A stretch of 64,000 bases of DNA from Paractinoplanes pyxinae (GTDB lineage Bacteria; Actinomycetota; Actinomycetes; Mycobacteriales; Micromonosporaceae): NCBI RefSeq assembly GCF_026626335.1, contig NZ_JAPNTZ010000011.1, positions 186,001 to 250,000 of the forward strand. The letters are read 5' to 3'. Each line of letters begins with the position of its first letter. The first letter of the stretch is position 1. Shown here piece after piece: positions 8,957 to 17,454 of this stretch. A program made the translations under genes and the position numbers. A model generated the notes under the pieces. It was given only the letters and a program-made list of their open reading frames with translations, was not told the origin of the DNA and made no database searches.

Positions 8957-10149
8957 TCGACGAGCTGGACCTGGCGTTCGACGAGCATGCCGAGAAGGGC
9001 AAGCCTCGTCACCGGCGGGGCGCCCGGGGTGCCAAGAAGGGCTCGGGTAAGTCCGGCATCGCCTTTGTGATGGCTTTTGTCCTGCTGGCCGCGCTCGGCG
9101 GTGGCGTCTACTTCGGCTACAACAAGGTGAAGGGCTTCTTCACCGCGGCCGACTACGACGGGGCCGGCGGCGAGGCCGTCCAGGTCACCATCGAGAAGAA
9201 CGCGACACTGACCGACATCGGCAACACGCTGGTCGAGTCCGACGTCGTCAAGAGCACCAAAGCCTTCGTGAACGCGGCGGACGAGAACCCCAAGGGCAAG
9301 AACATCCAGTCCGGCACGTACAACATGAAGAAGCAGATGTCGGCCGAGAGCGCCGTTACGCTGCTGCTCGACCCGAAGACGCGCGTCACCCGCGGGGTCA
9401 CGCTGCGCGAGGGTCTGACCATGATGCAGACGTTCGACCTGCTCTCCAAGGCCACCAAGATCCCGGTCGACGACTTCGTCCAGGCCGCCAAGGACCCGGA
9501 AGACCTGGGCGTGCCCGACTTCTGGTTCAACCGGCGCGACAACAAGCAGGCCAAGAAGTCGGTCGAGGGCTTCCTGTTCCCGGACACGTACGAGTTCGAC
9601 CCCAAGCTCGACGCCAAGGGCGTTCTCGAGGTGATGGTGGCCAAGTTCCTGGCCACGACCGAGGAGCTCGGCTTCGTCGACACGGTGCAGAAGAACCTGT
9701 CGGTCTCGCCGTTCGAGGCGCTGATCGTGGCCTCGCTGGCCCAGGCCGAGTCGGGCGCCGCGCCGGACACCCCCAAGATCGCCCGGGTGGCCTACAACCG
9801 CACGTACAAGCAGAAGCCGCCGATGCCGCTGCAGTTCGACGTCACCGCGAACTACTGGCTGCAGCTCAAGGGCAGCGCGGCCAAGCACTCCGGCCAGCTG
9901 TCGGCGGCCGAGCTGAACGACCCGAAGAACCCGTACAACTCGGTGAGCCAGGCCGGTCTGACCCCCGGCCCGATCGACAACCCGGGCCGGGCCGCGCTCG
10001 AGGCGGCGATGAAGCCCGCCACCGGCCCCTGGCTGTTCTTCGTGGCCGTCGACAAGAAGGGCAACTCGGCCTTCGCCGTCACCGACGCCCAGCACGAGGC
10101 CAACATCGACCGCGCGTGCGCCAACGGCATCAAGCTGCAGTGCGACTAA
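8953..10149 (+). CDS. mltG: Endolytic murein transglycosylase MltG (YceG-like)
   Basis: The 398-residue product cleaves nascent peptidoglycan at the outer face of the membrane. It has a basic cytoplasmic N-terminus (KPRHRRGARG), a transmembrane helix at about residues 36-55, a LysM-like stretch (TIEKNATLTDIGNTLVESD), and the catalytic region. The probable catalytic Glu is in LAQAESG, followed by ARVAYNR, QFDVTANY, the NPYNS signature and TPGPIDNPG. The ATGA overlap with ruvX supports the start. All expected blocks are present. Confidence 0.95.
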   Translation: MIDELDLAFDEHAEKGKPRHRRGARGAKKGSGKSGIAFVMAFVLLAALGGGVYFGYNKVKGFFTAADYDGAGGEAVQVTIEKNATLTDIGNTLVESDVVKSTKAFVNAADENPKGKNIQSGTYNMKKQMSAESAVTLLLDPKTRVTRGVTLREGLTMMQTFDLLSKATKIPVDDFVQAAKDPEDLGVPDFWFNRRDNKQAKKSVEGFLFPDTYEFDPKLDAKGVLEVMVAKFLATTEELGFVDTVQKNLSVSPFEALIVASLAQAESGAAPDTPKIARVAYNRTYKQKPPMPLQFDVTANYWLQLKGSAAKHSGQLSAAELNDPKNPYNSVSQAGLTPGPIDNPGRAALEAAMKPATGPWLFFVAVDKKGNSAFAVTDAQHEANIDRACANGIKLQCD

Positions 10150-10152
10150 CCT
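10147..10152 (+). promoter_or_regulatory. -10 hexamer of a leaderless aroE transcript
   Basis: TAACCT overlaps the mltG stop region and ends seven bases before the aroE GTG. No ribosome binding site lies in the gap, which fits an internal leaderless promoter. Confidence 0.4.
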
Positions 10153-10159
10153 GGTCGGC

Positions 10160-10999
10160 GTGAATCCGACCCGCCGGGCCGCCGTGTGCGGCATGCCGAT
10201 CGCCCATTCGCTGTCGCCGGTGATCCACAACGCGGGCTTCGCGGCGGCGGGATTGGCGGACTGGTCGTACTCGGCCGTCGAGTGCGATTCGGCCGATCTG
10301 GCGGCGCTGGTGGGCGGGCTCGGGCCGGAATGGGCCGGGTTGTCGCTGACCATGCCGCTCAAGGAAGAGGCTCTGCGCCTGGCCGCGGCGGCGACTCCGG
10401 TCGCGGTCGCGATCGGTGCGGCCAACACGCTCGTACGGCGTGACGACGGCACCTGGCAGGCCGACAACACCGACGTGGCCGGCATGGTGCGCGTGCTTCG
10501 CGAGGCCGGGCTCAAACCGGCCCCGTCGGTGGCCGTGCTCGGCGGGGGCGGCACCGCCCGGGCCGCGCTCGCGGCGGCCGCCCAGTTCGGCGCCTCGGCG
10601 GTGTCGGTGGTGACCCGCCGGACGGCCGCCTACGAAGAGCTGGCGCCCGCGGCCGCCGCCCTCGGGGTCACCATGATCGCCGTGCCCTGGCAGCGCGCGC
10701 CCGAGGCGTTCGAGGCCGACGCGGTCATCTCCACGGTGCCCAAGGGCGCGGCCGATCACCTGGCCGATGCGGTGGCGTGGCGCGACGGCACGGTGCTGTT
10801 CGACGCCATCTACGACCCCTGGCCGACCCCCCTGGCCGCGGCTGCGCAGGCTCACGCCGTACCCGTGATCTCGGGTCTGGATCTTCTGCTGGCCCAGGCG
10901 CTGAGCCAGTTCGAGCAGTTCACCGGCGTCACCCCGGCCCCGGAAGACGCCATGCGCGCCGCCCTCTTCGAGGCGGCCGCCGCCCGAGCCGCAGGATGA
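10160..10999 (+). CDS. aroE: Shikimate dehydrogenase
   Basis: A 279-residue NADP-dependent enzyme that reduces 3-dehydroshikimate to shikimate. The substrate domain shows PIAHSLSPVIHN and LTMPLKE with the catalytic Lys. GAANTLVR and DNTDVAGM carry the conserved Asn and Asp, and VLGGGGTARAAL is the nucleotide-binding Gly-rich loop. The C-terminal GLDLLLAQALSQFEQFTG is typical. The start is a GTG ten bases after mltG. It opens the aroE-aroC-aroK gene group. Confidence 0.95.
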   Translation: MNPTRRAAVCGMPIAHSLSPVIHNAGFAAAGLADWSYSAVECDSADLAALVGGLGPEWAGLSLTMPLKEEALRLAAAATPVAVAIGAANTLVRRDDGTWQADNTDVAGMVRVLREAGLKPAPSVAVLGGGGTARAALAAAAQFGASAVSVVTRRTAAYEELAPAAAALGVTMIAVPWQRAPEAFEADAVISTVPKGAADHLADAVAWRDGTVLFDAIYDPWPTPLAAAAQAHAVPVISGLDLLLAQALSQFEQFTGVTPAPEDAMRAALFEAAAARAAG

Positions 11000-11085
11000 G
11001 CCCCGTCGATGCCGAGCCACTCGGGGCGGGCATTCCGGAAAGCGGGACGGCGGCAGGCCTGCGTCGGCCGGTGTCGGCGGCGTGC

Positions 11086-11091
11086 CAGACT
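11086..11091 (+). promoter_or_regulatory. Possible -10 hexamer for a leaderless aroC transcript
   Basis: CAGACT ends seven bases before the aroC GTG in the 99-bp gap after aroE. It resembles TANNNT except for the first base. No Shine-Dalgarno sequence is visible before aroC. Confidence 0.35.
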
Positions 11092-11098
11092 GTGACCC

Positions 11099-12277
11099 GT
11101 GTTGCGCTGGCTTACCGCAGGTGAATCGCACGGACCCGCCCTTGTCGCCCTGCTCGAGGGGGTGCCCGCCGGGGTCGAGGTGACGACGGCCGAGATCGGG
11201 CGTGACCTCTCGCGCCGCCGGCTGGGCTATGGCCGCGGCGCCCGCATGAAGTTCGAGCAGGACGTCGTCGAGGTCATCGGCGGCATCCGGCACGGGCTCA
11301 CGCTGGGCAGCCCCGTCGCGATCCGGGTGGCCAACAGCGAGTGGCCCAAGTGGGAAACCGTGATGGCGGCCGACCCGGTCCCGCAGGACGAGCTGGACGC
11401 GCAGGCCCGCAACGCCCCGCTCACCCGCCCCCGGCCCGGTCACGCCGACCTGGCCGGCATGCAGAAGTACGGCCACACCGACGCCCGCCCGATCCTCGAG
11501 CGGGCCAGCGCCCGCGAGACGGCGGCCCGGGTCGCCGTCGGCGTGGTCGCCAAGAACCTGATCAAGCAGGCGCTCGGCATCGAGGTCGTCTCGCACGTCA
11601 TCGAGCTGGGCTCGGTCGCGGCCAAGAGCGGCCTGATCCCCACCCCCGAGGACGCCGACCGCATCGACGCCGATCCGCTGCGCTGCCTCGACCCCGAGGC
11701 CAGCGCCCGCATGGTGGCCGAGGTCGACGCGGCCAAGAGCGACGCCGACACGCTGGGCGGCATCGTCGAGGTGCTGGCCTACGGCGTGCCTCCGGGTCTG
11801 GGTTCGCACGTGCAGTGGGACCGCAAGCTGGACTCGCGTCTGGCCGCCGCCCTCATGTCGATCCAGTCGGTGAAGGGCGTCGAGATCGGCGACGGCTTCA
11901 CCCAGGCCCGTTCGCGCGGCTCGGTGGCCCACGACGAGATCGTGCCGACGGCCGACGGCGCGAAGCGGGTGACCGATCGGGCCGGCGGCCTCGAGGGCGG
12001 CATCACCAACGGCGAGCCCTTGCGCGTACGCGCCGCTCTCAAGCCGATCTCGTCGCTCAACCGCGCTCTGCAGACGATCGACGTGACCACCGGCGAGCCC
12101 GCAACCGCGATCAACCAGCGCTCCGACGTCGTAGCCGTGCCGGCCGGCGCCATCGTGGCCGAGGCGATGGTCGCGCTGGTGCTGGCCGAGGCCGCGGTCG
12201 AGAAGTTCGGCGGCGACTCGGTGGCCGAGATCCGGCGCAACCTGGCCGGCTACCTCGACACCCTGGTCATCCGCTGA
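11099..12277 (+). CDS. aroC: Chorismate synthase
   Basis: A 392-residue FMN-dependent lyase that converts EPSP to chorismate. Diagnostic segments are LTAGESHGPAL at the N-terminus, RRRLGYGRGARMKFE, RPGHADLAG, RASARETAARVA, and GGITNGEPLRVRAALKP with the QRSDVVAVPA block near the C-terminus. The GTG start gives the usual MLRWLTAGESHG beginning. Its TGA overlaps the aroK ATG by one base. Confidence 0.98.
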   Translation: MLRWLTAGESHGPALVALLEGVPAGVEVTTAEIGRDLSRRRLGYGRGARMKFEQDVVEVIGGIRHGLTLGSPVAIRVANSEWPKWETVMAADPVPQDELDAQARNAPLTRPRPGHADLAGMQKYGHTDARPILERASARETAARVAVGVVAKNLIKQALGIEVVSHVIELGSVAAKSGLIPTPEDADRIDADPLRCLDPEASARMVAEVDAAKSDADTLGGIVEVLAYGVPPGLGSHVQWDRKLDSRLAAALMSIQSVKGVEIGDGFTQARSRGSVAHDEIVPTADGAKRVTDRAGGLEGGITNGEPLRVRAALKPISSLNRALQTIDVTTGEPATAINQRSDVVAVPAGAIVAEAMVALVLAEAAVEKFGGDSVAEIRRNLAGYLDTLVIR

Positions 12278-12780
12278 TGGCCCCGCGCGCGGTCTTCGTC
12301 GGCGCGCCCGGCGCCGGCAAGTCGACGATCGGCGCCGCGGTCGCCGACCTGCTGGGAACACCTTTCGCCGACGCCGACACGATCATCGAGCAGCGCGCCG
12401 GCAAGCCGATCCCCGAGATCTTCATCGACGACGGCGAGGACGCCTTCCGCGCGATGGAACGCGAGACGATCGCCGCCGCGCTCGAGGAGTTCGACGGCAT
12501 CCTGGCCCTGGGCGGCGGAGCCATCCTGCACGACGGCACCCGCGAGCTGCTGAAGAAGCACACCGTGGTCTACCTGTCGGTCGACTTGAGCGACGCTGTC
12601 AAGCGGGTCGGCCTGGGCGCGGGCCGCCCGCTGCTGGCCATCAACCCCCGGGCCACCCTCAAATACCTGCTCGATCAGCGCCGCCCCCTCTATGCCGAGG
12701 TCGCCACCCACACGGTGAAGACCGACGGCCGCGAGCCGGGCGAAATTGCGACGGAGGTCGCATCCCTGCTGCGGGGCTGA
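12277..12780 (+). CDS. aroK: Shikimate kinase
   Basis: A 167-residue nucleoside monophosphate kinase-fold enzyme that phosphorylates shikimate. It has Walker A GAPGAGKSTIG at residues 9-19, FADADTIIE for the substrate-binding Asp, the GGGA loop (LALGGGAI) and the RRPLYAEVA lid/adenine segment. The start ATG overlaps the aroC stop (TGATG), giving a normal length. Confidence 0.97.
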   Translation: MAPRAVFVGAPGAGKSTIGAAVADLLGTPFADADTIIEQRAGKPIPEIFIDDGEDAFRAMERETIAAALEEFDGILALGGGAILHDGTRELLKKHTVVYLSVDLSDAVKRVGLGAGRPLLAINPRATLKYLLDQRRPLYAEVATHTVKTDGREPGEIATEVASLLRG

Positions 12781-12808
12781 TTCCCGGCGGCGGGAGAAGA
12801 CTGATCGC

Positions 12809-13759
12809 ATGACACGTGCGGTGCGATTCGATCAGTACGGCGACGTGGACGTTCTGCGCATTGACGATGTGGAACGGCCCTCGCCCGCCGCCGACCAGGT
12901 CCTCGTCGAGGTGGTCGCGGCCGGCATCAATCCCGGCGAGAATTCGATCCGGTCGGGTTTGCTGCACGAGATGTGGCCCGCGACCTTCCCGTCCGGCCAG
13001 GGCAGCGACTTCGCCGGCCGGGTGGTCGAGGTGGGCGGTTCGGTCGGCGAGTTCGCCGTCGGTGACGAGGTGCTGGGCTGGTCGGACTGGCGGTCGTCGC
13101 AGGCCGAATACGTGGTGGTGCCGGCCGACCACCTGACCCGCAAACCGGCCGCACTCGACTGGATCCGGGCCGGCGGCCTCTTCGTGGCGGGCGTGACCGC
13201 GTACGCGTCAGTTCGCGCCGTTCAGCCCAAAGAGGGCGAGACCGTCGTGGTGAGCGGTGCGGCCGGCGGGGTCGGGTCGCTGACCGCTCAGCTGGCGCGG
13301 AACACCGGCGCGCACGTCATCGGCGTCGCGAGCGGGGCCAACGCGGCCTGGTTGCGCAGCATCGGGGTCACTCCGGTGGCGTACGGCGACGGGCTGGCCG
13401 ACCGTCTGCGGGCCGCAGCCCCCGACGGCATCGACGCGTTCATGGACACGTACGGCCAGGGCTACGTCGACCTGGCCGTCGAGCTCCAGGTCGATCCGGC
13501 CCGGGTGAACACGATCATCGACTACGCCGCCGCGCAGAAGGCCGGGGCCAAGGCCGAGGGCAGCTCCACGGCCAGCGACGCCGAGATCCTGGCGTTCGTG
13601 GCCGGCGAGGTGGCCTGGGGCCGCGTGCTGATGCCGATCGCCGCCATCTATCCGCTGGACTCCGTGCGCGAGGCCTACACCGAGCTGGCCGCCCGTCACA
13701 CCCGCGGCAAGATCGTGCTGTCCACCGAGCTGGCGGCGAATGCGGGCCGCGTTTCCTGA
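12809..13759 (+). CDS. NADP-dependent quinone oxidoreductase-like protein (zinc-free MDR family)
   Basis: A 316-residue medium-chain dehydrogenase/reductase. The N-terminal GroES-like fold (MTRAVRFDQYGDVDVL, PGENSIRSG) lacks the catalytic Cys/His zinc ligands and the four-cysteine structural site, as in quinone oxidoreductases. The Rossmann motif is SGAAGGVGSLTAQLAR, with ASGANAAWL following. The ATG at 12809 is preceded by GGGAGAAG. The gene separates aroK from aroB, and nothing ties it to aromatic synthesis. The substrate is unknown. Confidence 0.85.
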   Translation: MTRAVRFDQYGDVDVLRIDDVERPSPAADQVLVEVVAAGINPGENSIRSGLLHEMWPATFPSGQGSDFAGRVVEVGGSVGEFAVGDEVLGWSDWRSSQAEYVVVPADHLTRKPAALDWIRAGGLFVAGVTAYASVRAVQPKEGETVVVSGAAGGVGSLTAQLARNTGAHVIGVASGANAAWLRSIGVTPVAYGDGLADRLRAAAPDGIDAFMDTYGQGYVDLAVELQVDPARVNTIIDYAAAQKAGAKAEGSSTASDAEILAFVAGEVAWGRVLMPIAAIYPLDSVREAYTELAARHTRGKIVLSTELAANAGRVS

Positions 13760-13760
13760 G

Positions 13761-13766
13761 TACTGT
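13761..13766 (+). promoter_or_regulatory. -10 hexamer of a leaderless transcript for the P-loop protein
   Basis: TACTGT ends exactly six bases before the ATG at 13773, right after the oxidoreductase stop. There is no ribosome binding site, so the ATG is probably the transcript's first codon. Confidence 0.5.
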
Positions 13767-13772
13767 GCGCCC

Positions 13773-15626
13773 ATGGGCGTCGATCTGCGGGTGCGGCCGG
13801 AGCTGCTGAAAGAGCTCCGTCGCCGCGCCCGCGGGCTGGTCTTCGTGGTGGGCGAGCGCGGCAGCGGCCGGACGGCGACCTTGACCGCGTTCGCCGACGA
13901 GCTGTCCCGGCGCGAGGACCCGCCGGTGGTGGTGAAGTACCGGTTCTCGGGCGAGCCGGCCGCGCGGATGGGCGCCGACCTGCTCGATCAACTGGGCGCG
14001 GGGCCGCTGGCCGGCCGGCGGCTGGACGAGCCGGGCGACCTGCTGGCCATGCTGCGGATAGCCACCCGCGCCGGGCCGGTGGTGTGCCTGTTCGACGACT
14101 TCTCGCGGGCCGACCTGGTCTGGTGGCGGTTGTTCCTGCGCGACGGCGCGGCCGAACTGGCCCGGATGCCGCTGCTCATGGTGGCGACGCTCGACGCGGG
14201 CGGCTCATCGCTGGTGCGGCACGAGGATCTGGCCGGCCCGCTCGATTCGTGGTTCGCGACGACCGTACGGCTGGAACCGGTGCCCGCGGCCGAGCTGGAG
14301 GCGCATGCCGGACGCATCGCGGAGCCCCTGCGCAGCGACGTGATCAACCTGGTCGGTGGGTGCGCGAGCCGCGTACAAGACCTCTGGCAAGAGCTATTGG
14401 ACGAAGGCGCGATCGAGTCCGAGCAGGGCGAGTGGCGCTGGCGCTGGGGTGACCCCGCGGATTACCCGGCATACGTCCGCGAGGTGTTCGACCGGCGGAT
14501 CCGCGAGTGCTGCGCGACGCCGGAGCAGCGCGCCCTGGCCTGGGCCGTCGTGCGGATGGCGGCGGTCGAGGGCGTCGAGTTCACCCCGGCCGCGGTGGCC
14601 GTCGCCCTGCACCGGCTCGGGCTCTCCGGCTGCGACGACGTGGACGAGGTCGTCGAGTTCATCGACGAGGCGCTGGGCGACTCGGCTCTGATCGAGATGG
14701 ACGAGATCGCCTGGTGCTGGCGGGACAGGTACGCGTACCGGGCCCGCTTCTCGCATCGAGGACACGCGGAGGCGTTGCGTCGCTTCGGACTGGGTGACGA
14801 GCAGAGGCGCTGGGCGGCGGCTCTAGTTCACGCGCTGGAGGAGATCTACGCGGGGGCGACGGACCGGATCGCGCCGGTGCTGGCCGACGTCTGGACGCTG
14901 GCGGCCGAACCTGAGCGGGCCGGGTACGCCGGCAATCTCACCGAGCGGCGGCTGCGCGGGCTGCTGCGGGACGAGGCGGCCGAGCCCTTCGATCACCTCA
15001 TCCACGCCGATCACCTGCTGCGACGGGCCGCCGCCGAACCTTGGCAAGCCCTTGAACTGACCAAAAGCGCATTGCGTACGGCGGAAAGGTCCGGATCGCC
15101 GCCGGCGATCACGACGGCGCTGGTGGCCGTGGCCCGGTCGTTGCAGTCACTCGGAAGGTTCGCCGAGGCCCTGCCGTACGCGGTCCGGGCCGGCGCCGAC
15201 TGGAACGCGCGGGCGTGCCGGGCCGCCTGCCACGTCGCGATCGCCGAGAACGGTGATCTGCCCCGAGCCGCCCGGATCAGCGACGAGTTGCTGGCCGCGG
15301 CCGGCTCGCCGGAGCAACGGCGTACCGCCCGGTCGCTTCGGGCCCAGGCCCGGGCGGCCGAGTTGTACGGCACGGGCGCGCTGACCGAGGCTCGGGAGGC
15401 GTTGCTGGCCGCCCCGGACGCGAGCTGTCTGCGGCTTCTGCGGACGATTGCCGACCGACGGGGCGAGACGACGATCGCCGAGGAACTGGCCCACCTGATG
15501 ATCGTGCTGGCTTGGGACGAGCCGCAGCGCCGGGCCCGCGCCGAGCAGGACGCCGAGGTCGCGCGGCTGTCGGCGGCGCTCGACGACCTCGGCGGCTTTC
15601 TGCGCGAGCTGCACGGTCAGGCCTGA
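13773..15626 (+). CDS. P-loop ATPase-like protein with helical-repeat C-terminus, unknown function
   Basis: A 617-residue protein. The N-terminus reads VFVVGERGSGRTA (residues 23-35), a P-loop in which the usual Lys is Arg. A Walker-B-like strand CLFDDFSRAD lies near residue 107, and MLVATLD resembles a sensor strand. The middle resembles a winged-helix segment of AAA/STAND proteins (EEVVEFIDEALGDSALIEMDE, from which the motif is only loosely seen). The C-terminal 250 residues are Ala/Leu-rich helices suggestive of TPR-like repeats (LELTKSALRTAER, FAEALPYAVRAGADW). There is no HTH of the LuxR type at the end. It overlaps the convergent RHH-Clp-N gene by ten bases. Its partner and role are unknown; a signalling or regulatory NTPase is only a guess. 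Confidence 0.7.
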   Translation: MGVDLRVRPELLKELRRRARGLVFVVGERGSGRTATLTAFADELSRREDPPVVVKYRFSGEPAARMGADLLDQLGAGPLAGRRLDEPGDLLAMLRIATRAGPVVCLFDDFSRADLVWWRLFLRDGAAELARMPLLMVATLDAGGSSLVRHEDLAGPLDSWFATTVRLEPVPAAELEAHAGRIAEPLRSDVINLVGGCASRVQDLWQELLDEGAIESEQGEWRWRWGDPADYPAYVREVFDRRIRECCATPEQRALAWAVVRMAAVEGVEFTPAAVAVALHRLGLSGCDDVDEVVEFIDEALGDSALIEMDEIAWCWRDRYAYRARFSHRGHAEALRRFGLGDEQRRWAAALVHALEEIYAGATDRIAPVLADVWTLAAEPERAGYAGNLTERRLRGLLRDEAAEPFDHLIHADHLLRRAAAEPWQALELTKSALRTAERSGSPPAITTALVAVARSLQSLGRFAEALPYAVRAGADWNARACRAACHVAIAENGDLPRAARISDELLAAAGSPEQRRTARSLRAQARAAELYGTGALTEAREALLAAPDASCLRLLRTIADRRGETTIAEELAHLMIVLAWDEPQRRARAEQDAEVARLSAALDDLGGFLRELHGQA

Positions 15627-16315
15627 CGCTCCAGCCGCTCGATGCGTTCGATCAAAGGCGCCAGTTCCTGTCGTACGGCGGTCAGCAGGTCCGGCGCTGG
15701 GCCGGTGTTCGCCCGCAGGTGTGCATAGCCGGTCAGCGCGGCCGCCACCGCGCGCCGGGTGGCCTTCGGGTCGAGTCCGCGCGAGCGCAGCAGCTCGCCG
15801 GCCGCCCCGTCGGGCTCGGCGGCCAGCGCGATCAGCAGGTGCTCGCAACCCACATAGTTGTTGCCCAGCCCGAGCGCCTCGCCCGCCGCCAGCTCCAGGG
15901 CGGCCGCGGCTTTGGGACTGAACCGCAAGCCGTCCACATCGGCGCCCGGCTCCCGGGTGGACGGCGCGGTGAGCGTGGCCGGGCTGATGTCCATCGCGGT
16001 CAGCAGTTGCAGGGCCAAGTTGCTGCCCTCGGCCAGCATGCCGTGCAGCAGGTCGCCGGTGGTGACGGTGGAGGCGCCGGCTGCCTGGGCTCGTTCGGCG
16101 GCCAGGGTGAGCACGGTGACCAGGCGGCCGGTAAGGCTCGGGAACTGTTCGGCCAGCGCCGCCGCGTCGACGTCGGTGAGCACGGCCTGGCGGATCGCGG
16201 TGATCCGGCGGACGGCCTGGTCGAGCGCGCGCTGGCAGACGGCGCTGACCGGGACGCCGGTCTCGCGGACGGCTTCGGCCAGGTCGTCGGGCAGGTAAAC
16301 GTTGATTTTCGGCAT
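15617..16315 (-). CDS. Ribbon-helix-helix / Clp N-domain fusion protein
   Basis: A 232-residue protein. The first 40 residues (MPKINVYLPDDLAEAVRETG, then CQRALDQAVRRI) look like a ribbon-helix-helix DNA-binding or dimerisation module. From about residue 65 onward are two helical Clp-N repeats (TVLTLAAERAQAAGASTVTTGDLL... GMLAEGSNLA; then LELAAGEALGLGNNYVGCEHLLIALAAEPDGAAGELL). These are the module with which ClpC/ClpA chaperones bind substrates and adaptors. No AAA+ ATPase follows. It could be a DNA-binding regulator that is a Clp substrate, or an adaptor. The C-terminus overlaps the convergent P-loop gene; the start faces aroB. Confidence 0.75.
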   Translation of the reverse strand: MPKINVYLPDDLAEAVRETGVPVSAVCQRALDQAVRRITAIRQAVLTDVDAAALAEQFPSLTGRLVTVLTLAAERAQAAGASTVTTGDLLHGMLAEGSNLALQLLTAMDISPATLTAPSTREPGADVDGLRFSPKAAAALELAAGEALGLGNNYVGCEHLLIALAAEPDGAAGELLRSRGLDPKATRRAVAAALTGYAHLRANTGPAPDLLTAVRQELAPLIERIERLERQA

Positions 16316-16323
16316 GCGTCAGT

Positions 16324-16357
16324 TGTAACCCCGGTGGGGGCATAAAGATATAACCCC
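16324..16357. promoter_or_regulatory. Possible operator between the RHH-Clp-N gene and aroB
   Basis: Two direct TAACCCC copies (at about 16326 and 16351) flank a GGTGGGG segment that makes CCCCGGTGGGG a short inverted repeat. Ribbon-helix-helix proteins often bind such short repeats at their own promoter, so autoregulation and an effect on aroB are plausible. Confidence 0.35.
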
Positions 16358-16380
16358 ATTTTCGTACGATCGGCGGCCGC

Positions 16381-16386
16381 TAAGGT
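16381..16386 (+). promoter_or_regulatory. -10 hexamer of a leaderless aroB transcript
   Basis: TAAGGT ends six bases before the GTG at 16393. No ribosome binding site intervenes. Confidence 0.5.
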
Positions 16387-16392
16387 TTCCGC

Positions 16393-17454
16393 GTGGTGAC
16401 ACGTGTTCGGGTGAGCGGTGACCGTGCGTACGACGTGCTCGTCGGTCGTGACCTGGCGGGCGAGCTGCCGTCGCTGATCGAGGGCGCGGCTCAGATGGCG
16501 GTGCTGTTCGCCGCGCCGCTGCGCGAGCAGGCGGCCCGGGTGGCCGAGGCGGCCGGGGTGCCCGCGGTGCTGATCGAGGTGCCCGACGCCGAGCGCGGCA
16601 AGACCGTCCAAGTCGCCGCCATGTGCTGGGACGAGCTGGGCCGGCACAATTTCACTCGTACGGACGTGGTGGTCGGCGTCGGCGGCGGCGCGGTCACCGA
16701 TCTGGCCGGCTACGTCGCCGCCAGTTGGCTGCGCGGGGTGCGCTGGGTGCCCTGCTCGACGTCGCTGCTCGGCATGGTCGACGCGGCCGTGGGCGGCAAG
16801 ACGGGTGTCAACATCGACGCCGGCAAGAACCTGGTCGGGGCGTTCCACCCGCCGGCCGGGGTGCTGTGCGACCTCGACTCGCTGCGCACGCTGCCCGCCG
16901 ACGACCTGCTGGCCGGCCTGGCCGAGGTGATCAAGTGCGGCTTCATCGCCGACCCGGTCATCCTCGACCTGATCGAGGGCGACCCGGCCGCCGCCGTCGA
17001 CCCCGACGGTCCGCTGCTGCGCGAGCTGGTCGAGCGGGCGATCCGGGTCAAGGCCGAGGTGGTCAGCGTCGACCTGAAAGAGTCGGGTCTGCGCGAGATC
17101 CTGAACTACGGCCACACGCTGGGCCACGCGATCGAGAAGCGCGAGAAGTACACCTGGAAGCACGGCCACGCCGTGTCGGTCGGCCTGATCTTCGCGGCGG
17201 CCTTGTCGCACCTGTCGGGCCGGCTCGACGGTACGACCGCCGAGCGCCACCGCGCGGTTCTGGAGGCGATGGGGCTCCCGACCTCGTATCCGGCCGAGGC
17301 GTGGCCCGAACTGCTGAGCGCCATGCGGGTCGACAAGAAGGCGCGGGCCGCCACGCTGCGCTTCGTGGTGCTGAGCGACCTGGCCAAGCCGGAAATTCTC
17401 ACCGGGCCCGACGACGCGCTGCTCGAGCGCGCGTACGCGGAGGTGGCGCGATGA
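16393..17454 (+). CDS. aroB: 3-dehydroquinate synthase
   Basis: A 353-residue NAD- and metal-dependent enzyme that cyclises DAHP to 3-dehydroquinate. It shows VVVGVGGGAVTDLAGYVAA for the dinucleotide site and STSLLGMVDAAVGGKTGVN with the catalytic Lys. AEVIKCG, and the His metal ligands in NYGHTLGHAIE and KHGHAVSVG, are also present. Two consecutive GTG codons (16393, 16396) could start it; the -10 spacing favours the first. The stop overlaps aroQ (ATGA). Confidence 0.97.
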   Translation: MVTRVRVSGDRAYDVLVGRDLAGELPSLIEGAAQMAVLFAAPLREQAARVAEAAGVPAVLIEVPDAERGKTVQVAAMCWDELGRHNFTRTDVVVGVGGGAVTDLAGYVAASWLRGVRWVPCSTSLLGMVDAAVGGKTGVNIDAGKNLVGAFHPPAGVLCDLDSLRTLPADDLLAGLAEVIKCGFIADPVILDLIEGDPAAAVDPDGPLLRELVERAIRVKAEVVSVDLKESGLREILNYGHTLGHAIEKREKYTWKHGHAVSVGLIFAAALSHLSGRLDGTTAERHRAVLEAMGLPTSYPAEAWPELLSAMRVDKKARAATLRFVVLSDLAKPEILTGPDDALLERAYAEVAR

